Below are positions 17,145-27,610 of a DNA stretch of 62,744 nucleotides, in pieces (position 1 is the stretch's first letter; every line of letters begins with the position of its first letter). The DNA is taken from positions 1 through 62,744 of the IMG/VR virus record IMGVR_UViG_3300030390_001226; one strand, 5' to 3'. Origin of the DNA: a virus. Made by a program: the position numbers and the translations under genes. The notes under the pieces are model-generated. The model was not told where the DNA came from. It saw only the letters and a list, made by a program, of their open reading frames with translations, and did not search any database.

Positions 17145-20100
17145 ATGGCACAAGATAAGAGAGTATTTACAGGTGGGATGGATAAGGATTCTGATCCTCG
17201 CCTAGTTAAGGGTGGTGACTATAGAGACGCTTTAAATATAAGAAACACATCTTCATCTGATGGTACGTCAGGATCTGTTGAGAACATGGAGGGTAACACG
17301 CTTGTTCATTATGGTTTTATTGATGAAGCAGACGAAATAACTGAAGTAACCCCAGTAGGTAATGGAGACTTTGAAATTATTGAAGTAGAACCTAGTCAAA
17401 CATTCTACCAACAACAAATAATTTTTTGTTGTAGAGAGATAGACCATGAATTTTATAATCACACTCTTTATTATTATAATACTAACACTAATGGATTTGC
17501 AGGAATACCTCCTAGTAATATCTATTGGGTTGGAACTCAATATCAAACAAATACAGCGAATCAATTATACAACTTATATGGTCCAGGTGGACCTCTTTCT
17601 GTCTTAAATGTTATAGATACAATTACTGGTAATGTTATTGAAATTCAAGCAGAGATTGATTTTGATAGTAATTCTCAACTTCAACCTGGTTATGACTCTC
17701 CTTTTACAGTAACATATACGTCAACCCAAGCTAACGCAGAATTCTTGCTTCAAGTTTATGGGGGGGTTAATGATGATGATTTAGCTATTAATATAAGTGA
17801 TTTTGATATATCCGACACAGAGCCTCTTGGACCTGGCATTAGCGTTACTTATCAAAAAAGTTTTGTAACTGTACCTAGTTACGATAGCAACGTAGATAAT
17901 GAAAACAACTCTTTTGGTTTAAATGGTGGTTCTAACAGTCAAGGTTCTGAGTATGAGTTCCAAGTTACTGGTCCAGAGCCTAAAGACCCAAGTAAAGAGG
18001 CTGCCGATGTGGGTATTTATAGTTACGATCAAGTAGGAGAGGGTGATTCTGAAGATGATTATATTGTAAGTCCTTTTATAGATTTAACTGATGTTTCTGC
18101 AGGGACAGGTTCTGGTGGGGATTATGAGTTTGGCTCAGGTACTAGCCTTTCAAATTCGCTATTAAATATATTAGAAACGGATAAGTATGGTAATGTTTTA
18201 ATTAGTGGTGGTTCAGGAACAACAACAACAGTTGGGTTAGTAACAGCTGATTTTGTTAATGATACAGTGCTTAAAGGTCATAATAGTGGCACACCAAGAA
18301 ACAACCCTTCTGAGGCATCTTACTCTCAAATAGAATATTACTATAACAATACTGAGGTTACAGAGGGTGATGGTTTTACCATATCCCAAGGTACTCTAAC
18401 GTTTAGTGGGGAAGAAGTTTTATCCTCTAATTATTATGTGTTAAAATCTAATATATTAGGTAATAAAAATTATTTATTATCATTTACAGTTTCTGGACTT
18501 ACTTTAGGTAAAAGTTTTACAATAACATCTGGTAATACAACTATAGGAAAGGTAAGTACTAATGGTATTCAATTACTTTATTTTGAGGCTACTGGGAACT
18601 CCTCAGTTATTTATTTACAAATTAGCTCTGATTTTTCAACATCAGAATCATTTACTATATCTAACTTAAGGTTATTTTTAGAGAAGATACCAGTAACTAA
18701 GTTATCTATTAACTTTAAGTCTTTAGGTTCTGCTCAATTTAAGTTAGCTCTTGCTACTAGTGCTGAACAATTAAAAATAGACCTTGTTGCTGGTAGGGTT
18801 AATTCTCAATTTAACGAGTGGTATCCTGGTGTTGGTTTATCTTTAATAAATAAATCTATAGGGTCAGATAACATTAGTGCTTTGGGTAATACTATTACTG
18901 AATTGAAAGAACAATTAATTGAGGCTAATGCTTCAATAGCTAGTCTTTATACTTCTATAGCAAACACTAACACAGCTCACGCTGAGGAGTTAGAAACACT
19001 TCAAACTGCTTTAAGCATAGCAGGAGTCAGTTTAGCGGAGGTTCAAAGCGAACTAACTGCTGCACAAGCTGCACAAACTGTTATAGACAATGAATTAATT
19101 GCCTTATACGATCAGTACGAAATATTATCTAGTGCTGTAAGTAATTTAGACCCAGAGGGAGGATCATCTTTATTAGATCAAGTTAGTACTATATCAGGAT
19201 TATCATTAGGGTTAGAAGCTGTAAACAATGCTTTAGCTTCTGTATCTACTTCTCATCTTACAAACGCAGAATTGGCGGCAGAGATTGATAAGCTTCAAGA
19301 TGATTACGATGATTTAATTATTGTGAACGATGGACTTTTAGCAGATTTAAATGATGCAGCCATTAGGATTGATGAGTTGGAGGGGAGTCTAACTACTATT
19401 AATTCAACTCTAGCAACCCAAAGTAATACTATTAATGAACTACAAGCTGAGTTACAAGCAGCAATTGACAATGAAGATAATGGAGATACACCTTTTGATC
19501 AAGATGATTTAAATCTTCTTACAGTTACTCACAACGATGAAATTAATGATATTAGAGAGGAATACAATGGAGCCATAACTTTATTAAATGCTACAATAGC
19601 TGGTCTGGAATCAGAGCTAGAAATTGCTGATGATGATATTACGCAGGCTGATATAACTACTTTAGAGGCTGAAGTAGATCGTATTCAGGCTGCACTTGAT
19701 CTTATTGAGGAGCAAGAAGCTGCAGACCCTACCGTATTGGATGTAGAACATTATATAAACGATACTAAATTTGAGGATGAAAGCGAGTGGTTACTAGGTA
19801 ACGATTGGAGTTTTGACACTAATGGTGCAACTTTTAGAGGTAATGGCGAAGGCTCAGCAAGTGATAAGAGGTTACAGAAATCTGTTACTTTAGATGCAGG
19901 TAATTATATTGTTAGCCTCAATGCTTCTATTGGATCTAATCTTGATTCTTTTTATGTTGCTACCATTGCTAGCTCAGGTTTCTATTTTACAAACCATGAA
20001 ACCATAACAACTAGCGGAAGGAGTGTGTTTAGAATTACAATTACTAATACTAAATCTAAATTTTGGATAATTCCTAGTTATATTAATTCTAACTTTTCTA

Positions 20101-23100
20101 TATCTGACATTTCTGTAGCTAAGGTTTCAGGCAGTTCTAGCATTAATATAGATACTATAGCTTATTTACTTGACTTCACAAACCAACTAGAAACTAGTAA
20201 TTCAGACTTAATAGAATCAAATTCATTAGCTATAGACCTTATAGATAGTAATCACCAAGTTGAGGTAGATGATTTAAATAGTCAGATAAGCGGTTTTGCT
20301 GATAATTTAAGTTCTATTCTTTCATCATTAGAAGGATTAGGTTCAAGTATTGATCTGGCGATAACAGACTTATCTCTTACTAGTAGTGTTACTCAAGCGG
20401 ACATAGATCAATTAATATCTGAATTTGATTTTACTAATACAACCATAAATGAACAAGTAGGGTTTTTATTAAATCTTATTAGTTTATTAAATAATCAGAT
20501 CAATGATTTACAGCTAAATGAAGGTATAGATAACAGCCTTAGTGATAATTGGATGTTTACCTTTAGTGGTGGTTCACCAATCACAACAGACGCTGTTCCT
20601 ACTATTTTCAGTACGGATTTAGTTATAAAAAATTCTGATACTAGTTTTTCTCCAGTATATGTAGCTAGTCTAGAAGTATACAGTCCTGCATCTTCATATT
20701 ATTATTTTGCAAATGATGATTACCCAAATGCTGGAGAAAGACATTTGTTGTTTAGTTTTTTACAAGGATTAAACATTTTAGCAGGTAGAGCTGATTATAC
20801 TATTGATCTTAAAGATGAAACAGGTGAAGTAATTACTTTTCCTGCTTCTTTTATAATACCATTTAGTAATGCTTCTGGTGATATAATAAATATAAAAGCT
20901 ACTGTATACAATTATAGTCTTGATTTTTTAGATGATAATGGTACTTTAAATAACCAAGGAGACATTCCCTTATACAAAGACTCTGTTTATTTAACTAGGC
21001 AAGATGTAACCGATGGAATACAGGTTGAATTTGAAGCTTTAAATGGGTCTACTGGTTGGGAGTTTTACACAAAAATTAATGAAGTAGAAACAAGATTAAC
21101 AAATGATAGCAAGATTCAGCTAGCTTTAGATAGTAATTTGAGTTACAGTTGGAATACAAATTACCCTACTACTTCTGGGTATGATGCTCCTAATGGTATA
21201 GATTTTAGAATGTATTTTGAGCAAAAACAAGCTTCAGAAGTATCACCCCTTGGTAGAAATCTTAAAGGGTCTGTAGAGAACTTCGTGTCTCGTGCTGCAG
21301 AACCAAGCTATTCTATGCTTGACCTTGCTGCGAGTGAAAACTTCATATACCCTTCAGGGTCTTCTGATATTATATTAAATAAGTCATCAGATGTAAAGGC
21401 TAACTTGTCTGGGAATATTATTGGAGCTAAGAAGTACATTAAGAACGTTCTACTTGGAACTACAAAGGTGTCTCCAAACTTAAGTGATGACTATAAGTGT
21501 ATAGGTACTTATGAAGATAAACCTACAAGCTCTATCTATTATTTTGTACACAACAACTCTAACGATAGGTTTGACTGTATTCTAGAGTATAACCTTATAG
21601 ATGATCAAGTTAGGACTGTATATCAAGACGGTAGAACAAGTAGTAAAGGTGAGGGCGAAACACTAAATATATTAAACTTTAGTAAAGACCATGCTATTAC
21701 AGGCGTTAATAAGGTGGATGATATACTTTACTGGACCGACAACCTTAATAGACCTAGAAAGATAAATGTTAGACTAGCTAAGAAAAATGAGTCTAATATA
21801 GTTAGCTCATCTAATAGGTTTGAAGATATTTACTTTAACACTTATAATAGCTCTGCTTTCTTAACCTATAAAGATCAGATGTTTGATGTTGGTGATGATA
21901 TATACACTCACGTAAATTATTCTGGTATTAGTTCTTTTAACGGTTACGCTGAAGTTACAGGTATTGTTAGGAAAATGCCTCAAGAATTAACGTTTGATGT
22001 TGATGGCACAACAACGGTTACCACTAGCTTTGCTTTATTGAACTCTCAGTTATCTGAAGGTGAGTTTATAGGAATTATGGATAGCACTGGATTTCCTACT
22101 TATTACCAAGTAGAGAGTATAAGTGGAACTACTATAACAACAGTTGAACCTGTTGGGTTTACGTTATCTAGCGCATCTCCTTTGCAGTTAAATGATCTTA
22201 GCATAGGGGCTGTTTTAACTAACTGTCCTTTCCTTCAGAGTTACGATTTACTTCCTGGGATTATGCTTTTAGCTAACCCTTCAGATGCTTATTCTCCATT
22301 AATTACTTATGGTACTTATGAGGATAAGATGCGTTACTTAGACGTTGTTAAGCACCAACCATATAAACGACCTAGCGTATTTCCTACAATAGATCCTGGT
22401 TACGCTAAAAACAACATACTAGATAATCTATTTCAATTTAAGTACAGGTATATACACCACGACAACGAGAACACCTCTTACAGTGGTATATCCAACATAG
22501 AGATAGATCCTGAGTTTGCTAGAAATACTCCGTTAAAGTTTACTGAGTATGCGTTAACAGCAAACAATATAGAGGTAGAGTACTTTGATAGCATATCTGA
22601 TGTTACTAAACTAGAGATTGTAGCTAGGAAGGGTAATAATGGGGAGTTTGTTCTTGTAGATACTGTTGAGAATAACTTTATAAAGTACTTAAAGGTATTA
22701 AAGAACGAACATATATCTACAGTACCAACTCAGGATGTTTCATTTTTTCTTTTTGAAATAAATAAATCATTCATTAATTTTAGAAATAATGGGGTTTATC
22801 CTTTTGTAGACAAAGGTGATTCTGACAAGTTATTTGATGCTGTACCTAAGTTGGCTAAGGCTCAAACTATTATATCAGACAACAGGTTAACCTATGGTAA
22901 TATCTTAGAGGGTTACGACAACACTCCTTTAGTTGTGAGTAGTAGTTTTAATGCTGATGGTCCTATAGTTGAAACTAACGAGTATAATTTTCCTGTTTAT
23001 GCTTTATCTACAGGTGCAAACCAAATAACTACGATAGACGTAGATGATAATGCTGCTGCAAACTCAGTTTTAGGTCAGGAATTAACTGGTAGCTCAGAAC

Positions 23101-26100
23101 CTAATATATGGGAACCAGGTGCAAATAAAAACTGTAAGGTTCATTTTTACATTGACCTTGAAGGTATGAATCTTAATCAAGAAAATTCTCAAACTCTTTC
23201 TATTGATTTAAGCTTTCACGTAGCAAGAAGATCTTTTACTGGTAAAGCAAAAAAGAGGGCTGGTAGATTTGCAATGAACGTAGACATAACGGGGTTGAGT
23301 ACAATTAACCAAGTTAGAGCTAAAATTATTGCTCAGTTTAACCAAGACAATTGGGAGGGTGGAACAAAAATGCAAACTGGAGATCCTGGTACCGCACATA
23401 TATGGGACTGCGTTAAAAACGAAGGAGGGGAGGCTGATGTGCAATGTACGTTGTCTGGTGCTTATATGATAAACGTCTATTGGAAGCAAAAGAAAAACTC
23501 TACTGATTCTAATAGTGGTGCACCTACTTCTTGGGGTGATTGGTCTAGAGTAATACAAAACGTAAAAGTTAAACTACTTAGTGGTGCACCAGGAGTTAAC
23601 TCGTTTAAAACGGGTGCGTTCCATGACTTTGGTATATCATACTTTGATGAGACCAATAGGTGTTCTTTTGTTAATGTTGCACCTGATTATGGTAATGAAG
23701 TTCCACTTCAAGATAAATTTAACGATGAAGTTTTAAACGTTAACTTAAACGGTACTAGGGCTTATAACGCATTACCTACAGAAGATGGTGGGCTAGGTTT
23801 AGGTCAGCCATCAAGTGTTAAGTTTTCTATATATAACAAGCCACCACTATGGGCTACGAGCTATCAGTTTGTTTACGCAGGTAACACCTCTGTAGATGAG
23901 TTTATGCAAGTTTCAGTGCCGTTGGTTATCCCTGGTTCTGGAAGTGGAGACACTCAAATGTATTTAAGCCTTCAGTCTTTAAAGGGACATAAGTCTAGTT
24001 ATACTGAGGCTACAGCTTCCTTAATTGACTTTGAGGTTGCAGATGGGGATAGAATTAGGTTTATTAGTTGTAATGTTGATGGCTCAAGAAGACGTTTTAC
24101 TAATTACTTAGACTTTGAGATTACAGGCTTTGATTTTTATCAAGAAGGAGCTGCTGATGTTAACGGGAACCCTATTACTATTGCTCCTGGTCAAGAAGGT
24201 TTTTACATCTCCATAGCAAACCCAGGAAGTGTACAAGTAGGATTGGAAGGTGCTTCTGACGTAAGTATAGACCACTCAGGTTTTTCTTTGGACGGTAGTG
24301 GTTATGACTTGCTAGTAGCAGAGCTTTATAGACCTAAGAAGACTCAAACACCTGAAAACTTGGTGTACTATGAGATTGGTGATAGGTATGAGATAGGTAA
24401 TCATGGTACTGGTCAAAGATACCATAATGGTGATATACCTCAGATACCTGACTATTTTACGGATAAAGATGTAAGTACAGAGGTTTCTTTAACGCCTGCT
24501 ATAATTTCTATAACTACTGGTGATGTATACATAAAGCCTAGGGTTATGTTTACTCAACAAGATGGTGCTGCGTTTGAAAGCTTTGCCTGTGAAGATTACT
24601 ACCTAAATGATTTCCATAACACAAATCACTACGACAAGGGTAGAGTTAATGTTATTAATAATAACGCTGCAGAGAGAAGGTTAGACGCTTCTGTTTATTA
24701 CTCTGAGACTTATGTTAGTACTGGAGCTATAAATGGACTGTCTTCGTTTAATCTAGCCCACACACCTTACTTTGATTATAACAAAGAGTTTGGGTCTATA
24801 CAATCGTTAAAAAATAGCGACAATGACCTAATGATATTCCACGAGAGTAAAGTAGGTAAAGTACTTGTTAAGGAGGATGTATTAAGAACTGCGTCAGGAG
24901 ATGGTTTAGTTTCTTTATCTAACAACATAATATCTAATTACGCTACCTTGTATGCTGGTCAGTTTGGGTGTGGTCTTAATCCTGAGTCTATTGTTAGACA
25001 TGGTAAGAAGTTCTACTTTGCTGATATAAAAAGAGGGTCTATACTTAGACTATCTACTGATGGCTTAACAGTTATCTCTGATTATGGTATGAAAGACTAC
25101 TTTAGAGATATTGGCGAGCTTTACATTAAGTACAACCCTGATAACATACAAACATTTGAGGATAGTAATTTTAATAAACTTGCTGCACCTTACTTAGTAA
25201 TAGGTGGTTACGACCCTAAGTATGATGAGTATGTTATAACAATACCTAGCATTGAGGTTGGTCGTAGAAACTACTCTACTGGTAATACTGATACGGTTAA
25301 AAATTGGAGCGATGGAATAGCTACTTGGGATAACTCAACATCTTTGGTTAATTTAAAAGTTGATGACACTGTATTTAACGCTGTAACCTTAGGGTTTAGT
25401 GAGGGAACTAATAGGTGGACTTCGTTCTACTCGTTTGTACCTGATTTTTACTCTAAGATAAACAAGCAATTTGTTAGCTTTAAAGAGGGTAGAACTTACA
25501 GACATAATGATTCTGATATATACTCTAGATCTCAATCTAAGTTTAACAAGTTTTATGGTAACGACAACTTATCTTATATAGACTTTATTTTTAACGCAGA
25601 CCCTTCTAGTATAAAAACTTATAACGCTATTTCTTTGGAGAGTGACACTAAGTTTATAACAGGAATGTTTACAAATATGGGTCAATATTATGGTAACTAC
25701 GATGATGTTATTACTACAAGTATAGCCTTTAAGAAGGTTGATGGGACCATAAACAATTACCAAGGAGTGGATAGTAATTATATATCTGGTAATAACACTG
25801 AGTTTTATGATAGTGTTTCTCCTGGTGATTTAGTTCGAGTTTTTGGTTACGAAAAGAGAGACGCTATAGTTAAGGATTTTATAGTAACTAAGATAGTATC
25901 AAATGAGCTTATCACTGTTAACGAACCTTTAAATCTTGATATAACTAATAGCTACATGCTAGTTATAGATTACAAGAGCAAGGAGAGTATTCAATACTCT
26001 AACATTCCTTTTGCAAGTTCAGGGGTAGATTCTTTAAATGATAACACTAATTTTGGTGACGGTTCTGAGATAATAGGTGTTGGTACTCCAGATTATGGGT

Positions 26101-26657
26101 TTGTCCTTCCAAACAATACTGGTGTATGTGGTGGTAAATTTAATGATGCGTCTATACCTTTAAGCCAAGTGCTACCTATTCAAATGATTTCTGGTGCTGA
26201 GTATGTGATTCATAGTTTAAATAGCGATACGACATTTGATGTTAGTGATGTAGACCCATCATTATCTTCTGCAGATACCGTTGTAGGTAAAGTGTTTACT
26301 TGTAAATACCCCTCTACAAATAGTAACGTATCTTTACTTAGCACAAATCACAAGTTGTATATTAAATTTGAAAACAATGAAACTTATTTTTTAGGTTACA
26401 TAAATACTTATGGTAATCCAGACTCTAATGGTATTATTACTGTTTTTTTTGTAAAGAATACTGGTTATACAAACACCACTAACCTAACTAAAGGTTTCTT
26501 ATTTATCGTTAAGAATGGTAACGTAGAGGGTGAGGGAATGAAAGGTAGTTACATGAGGACTATATTAGCTACGAATAATAATCAATCTAAAAAGAAATTT
26601 AATCTTTACTCTGCAAATGCAGACGTAGATAAGAGTGAGTTAAGTGGGACTAAATAA
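17145..26657 (+). CDS. Giant nozzle-like tail protein with large adhesive insertion, 3170 aa
   Basis: Far longer than usual nozzle proteins (T7 gp12 about 794 residues). The N-terminus FTGGMDKDSDPRLVKGGDY followed by RDALNIRN is the start signature of podovirus tail tube B/stabilisation proteins. The matching core resumes near residue 1370 (GTYEDKPTSSIYYFV, ILEYNLIDD, ILYWTDNLNRPRKINV at about 1527). Between them lies an insertion of about 1300 residues: beta-rich modules, a heptad-rich coiled coil (about 583-865), a jelly-roll-like binding module (about 866-995), a second coiled coil (about 1005-1125), and more beta modules. The C-terminal 1500 residues are beta-rich. It likely forms the tail tip and carries its own receptor-binding projections. 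Nozzle assignment is good; insertion function is inferred. Confidence 0.8.
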   Translation: MAQDKRVFTGGMDKDSDPRLVKGGDYRDALNIRNTSSSDGTSGSVENMEGNTLVHYGFIDEADEITEVTPVGNGDFEIIEVEPSQTFYQQQIIFCCREIDHEFYNHTLYYYNTNTNGFAGIPPSNIYWVGTQYQTNTANQLYNLYGPGGPLSVLNVIDTITGNVIEIQAEIDFDSNSQLQPGYDSPFTVTYTSTQANAEFLLQVYGGVNDDDLAINISDFDISDTEPLGPGISVTYQKSFVTVPSYDSNVDNENNSFGLNGGSNSQGSEYEFQVTGPEPKDPSKEAADVGIYSYDQVGEGDSEDDYIVSPFIDLTDVSAGTGSGGDYEFGSGTSLSNSLLNILETDKYGNVLISGGSGTTTTVGLVTADFVNDTVLKGHNSGTPRNNPSEASYSQIEYYYNNTEVTEGDGFTISQGTLTFSGEEVLSSNYYVLKSNILGNKNYLLSFTVSGLTLGKSFTITSGNTTIGKVSTNGIQLLYFEATGNSSVIYLQISSDFSTSESFTISNLRLFLEKIPVTKLSINFKSLGSAQFKLALATSAEQLKIDLVAGRVNSQFNEWYPGVGLSLINKSIGSDNISALGNTITELKEQLIEANASIASLYTSIANTNTAHAEELETLQTALSIAGVSLAEVQSELTAAQAAQTVIDNELIALYDQYEILSSAVSNLDPEGGSSLLDQVSTISGLSLGLEAVNNALASVSTSHLTNAELAAEIDKLQDDYDDLIIVNDGLLADLNDAAIRIDELEGSLTTINSTLATQSNTINELQAELQAAIDNEDNGDTPFDQDDLNLLTVTHNDEINDIREEYNGAITLLNATIAGLESELEIADDDITQADITTLEAEVDRIQAALDLIEEQEAADPTVLDVEHYINDTKFEDESEWLLGNDWSFDTNGATFRGNGEGSASDKRLQKSVTLDAGNYIVSLNASIGSNLDSFYVATIASSGFYFTNHETITTSGRSVFRITITNTKSKFWIIPSYINSNFSISDISVAKVSGSSSINIDTIAYLLDFTNQLETSNSDLIESNSLAIDLIDSNHQVEVDDLNSQISGFADNLSSILSSLEGLGSSIDLAITDLSLTSSVTQADIDQLISEFDFTNTTINEQVGFLLNLISLLNNQINDLQLNEGIDNSLSDNWMFTFSGGSPITTDAVPTIFSTDLVIKNSDTSFSPVYVASLEVYSPASSYYYFANDDYPNAGERHLLFSFLQGLNILAGRADYTIDLKDETGEVITFPASFIIPFSNASGDIINIKATVYNYSLDFLDDNGTLNNQGDIPLYKDSVYLTRQDVTDGIQVEFEALNGSTGWEFYTKINEVETRLTNDSKIQLALDSNLSYSWNTNYPTTSGYDAPNGIDFRMYFEQKQASEVSPLGRNLKGSVENFVSRAAEPSYSMLDLAASENFIYPSGSSDIILNKSSDVKANLSGNIIGAKKYIKNVLLGTTKVSPNLSDDYKCIGTYEDKPTSSIYYFVHNNSNDRFDCILEYNLIDDQVRTVYQDGRTSSKGEGETLNILNFSKDHAITGVNKVDDILYWTDNLNRPRKINVRLAKKNESNIVSSSNRFEDIYFNTYNSSAFLTYKDQMFDVGDDIYTHVNYSGISSFNGYAEVTGIVRKMPQELTFDVDGTTTVTTSFALLNSQLSEGEFIGIMDSTGFPTYYQVESISGTTITTVEPVGFTLSSASPLQLNDLSIGAVLTNCPFLQSYDLLPGIMLLANPSDAYSPLITYGTYEDKMRYLDVVKHQPYKRPSVFPTIDPGYAKNNILDNLFQFKYRYIHHDNENTSYSGISNIEIDPEFARNTPLKFTEYALTANNIEVEYFDSISDVTKLEIVARKGNNGEFVLVDTVENNFIKYLKVLKNEHISTVPTQDVSFFLFEINKSFINFRNNGVYPFVDKGDSDKLFDAVPKLAKAQTIISDNRLTYGNILEGYDNTPLVVSSSFNADGPIVETNEYNFPVYALSTGANQITTIDVDDNAAANSVLGQELTGSSEPNIWEPGANKNCKVHFYIDLEGMNLNQENSQTLSIDLSFHVARRSFTGKAKKRAGRFAMNVDITGLSTINQVRAKIIAQFNQDNWEGGTKMQTGDPGTAHIWDCVKNEGGEADVQCTLSGAYMINVYWKQKKNSTDSNSGAPTSWGDWSRVIQNVKVKLLSGAPGVNSFKTGAFHDFGISYFDETNRCSFVNVAPDYGNEVPLQDKFNDEVLNVNLNGTRAYNALPTEDGGLGLGQPSSVKFSIYNKPPLWATSYQFVYAGNTSVDEFMQVSVPLVIPGSGSGDTQMYLSLQSLKGHKSSYTEATASLIDFEVADGDRIRFISCNVDGSRRRFTNYLDFEITGFDFYQEGAADVNGNPITIAPGQEGFYISIANPGSVQVGLEGASDVSIDHSGFSLDGSGYDLLVAELYRPKKTQTPENLVYYEIGDRYEIGNHGTGQRYHNGDIPQIPDYFTDKDVSTEVSLTPAIISITTGDVYIKPRVMFTQQDGAAFESFACEDYYLNDFHNTNHYDKGRVNVINNNAAERRLDASVYYSETYVSTGAINGLSSFNLAHTPYFDYNKEFGSIQSLKNSDNDLMIFHESKVGKVLVKEDVLRTASGDGLVSLSNNIISNYATLYAGQFGCGLNPESIVRHGKKFYFADIKRGSILRLSTDGLTVISDYGMKDYFRDIGELYIKYNPDNIQTFEDSNFNKLAAPYLVIGGYDPKYDEYVITIPSIEVGRRNYSTGNTDTVKNWSDGIATWDNSTSLVNLKVDDTVFNAVTLGFSEGTNRWTSFYSFVPDFYSKINKQFVSFKEGRTYRHNDSDIYSRSQSKFNKFYGNDNLSYIDFIFNADPSSIKTYNAISLESDTKFITGMFTNMGQYYGNYDDVITTSIAFKKVDGTINNYQGVDSNYISGNNTEFYDSVSPGDLVRVFGYEKRDAIVKDFIVTKIVSNELITVNEPLNLDITNSYMLVIDYKSKESIQYSNIPFASSGVDSLNDNTNFGDGSEIIGVGTPDYGFVLPNNTGVCGGKFNDASIPLSQVLPIQMISGAEYVIHSLNSDTTFDVSDVDPSLSSADTVVGKVFTCKYPSTNSNVSLLSTNHKLYIKFENNETYFLGYINTYGNPDSNGIITVFFVKNTGYTNTTNLTKGFLFIVKNGNVEGEGMKGSYMRTILATNNNQSKKKFNLYSANADVDKSELSGTK

Positions 26658-26672
26658 TAGAAAAATAATTAG

Positions 26673-26680
26673 TATATTTG
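26673..26680 (+). promoter_or_regulatory. Possible promoter -7 element
   Basis: TATATTTG matches TAnnTTTG, 15 bases before the start of the first internal virion gene. No clear TTG lies at the usual upstream spacing, so this may be weak or fortuitous. Confidence 0.45.
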
Positions 26681-26695
26681 TAAAAATAAAAAATC

Positions 26696-27607
26696 ATGGC
26701 ACGTAAGATAAAAGCTAAAGTATCATATAGTAAAAATAAAAAAGTTCCTAAGGCTTTTGTTGGAGCAGCTTTACAGGCAGGTCTTGGAGCTGCTAAGATG
26801 ATTACTGGTGGTATTCAGAAAAAGAGAGCAAAGAAGGCTATGGCTAACTTTGATAAGGGTAGACTAGAAGATCAGGTTAGTTCAGCTACTATGAAGACTG
26901 CAGATCAACCTATGGATCAAAATTACATAGAACAGATGCAGGGTCAGCAAGCTGCTGATAGAGCTTCTGCAATGGGTGCTTTATCCAAAGATCCTAGAAA
27001 TGCTTTAGCTGGGGTGCAAGCCTTAGAATCTTCTGCTGCAAAGCAACGTACAGATCTTATGGGTATGCAACAAGACGCTAAGACTAAAGCTATGGATAAC
27101 TTAGGTAAAGCACAAGATAGAGTTAAGGCAAATAGTATGGCTGTTGCAGGTTCTGAACTTGAAGGTATTAAGGGTGAAATGTCAGCAGGTCAACAAAACA
27201 TGTTTGGTGGAGCTGAGGATATTGCTAGTAGTGCTGCATCTATATTTAAGAAGGGTGGATCTATTGAAGCTGAAGAAGGTGGAGTAACTCCTGGAGAGTT
27301 TAGTCACAAAGACAACCCTATTGACATGGTTCAAGACGGTGAGAAAATTGGTGAGGCTACAGGTGGAGAGCTTATACTACCTCCTGATGACGTTGAGGCT
27401 GTAAGGTCTGCGTTAGACGAGGGAGACAAGGATGCTGCATTTAAATTAATGGAGGACCTTGTAGCTAAGTATGATAAGAACGTTATAGAATCAGAAGAGG
27501 CAGAGGGTGAAGAACCTCAACAAGAACCTGCCCCAATGATGAAGCATGGTGGCTACCTAGAGAAGGTTAAAGCTCGTATGGGTGCTTACATGAAATCTAA
27601 ATACTAA
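26696..27607 (+). CDS. Internal virion protein (T7 gp14-position), KKGGS and TGGE motifs
   Basis: 303 residues. N-terminus basic, then an Ala/Gly-rich hydrophobic stretch (AFVGAALQAGLGAAKMITGG, about 20-39) that could insert in a membrane, a helical Gln/Ala-rich middle, IFKKGGSI, and a C-terminal domain with GGVTPGEFSHKDNPIDMV then GEKIGEATGGELILPP. The last pattern recurs in internal proteins of Bacteroidota phages. Position between nozzle and two larger proteins matches T7 gp14, the first ejected core protein. The ejection role is inferred from synteny and membrane-like segment. Confidence 0.75.
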   Translation: MARKIKAKVSYSKNKKVPKAFVGAALQAGLGAAKMITGGIQKKRAKKAMANFDKGRLEDQVSSATMKTADQPMDQNYIEQMQGQQAADRASAMGALSKDPRNALAGVQALESSAAKQRTDLMGMQQDAKTKAMDNLGKAQDRVKANSMAVAGSELEGIKGEMSAGQQNMFGGAEDIASSAASIFKKGGSIEAEEGGVTPGEFSHKDNPIDMVQDGEKIGEATGGELILPPDDVEAVRSALDEGDKDAAFKLMEDLVAKYDKNVIESEEAEGEEPQQEPAPMMKHGGYLEKVKARMGAYMKSKY

Positions 27608-27610
27608 GAC

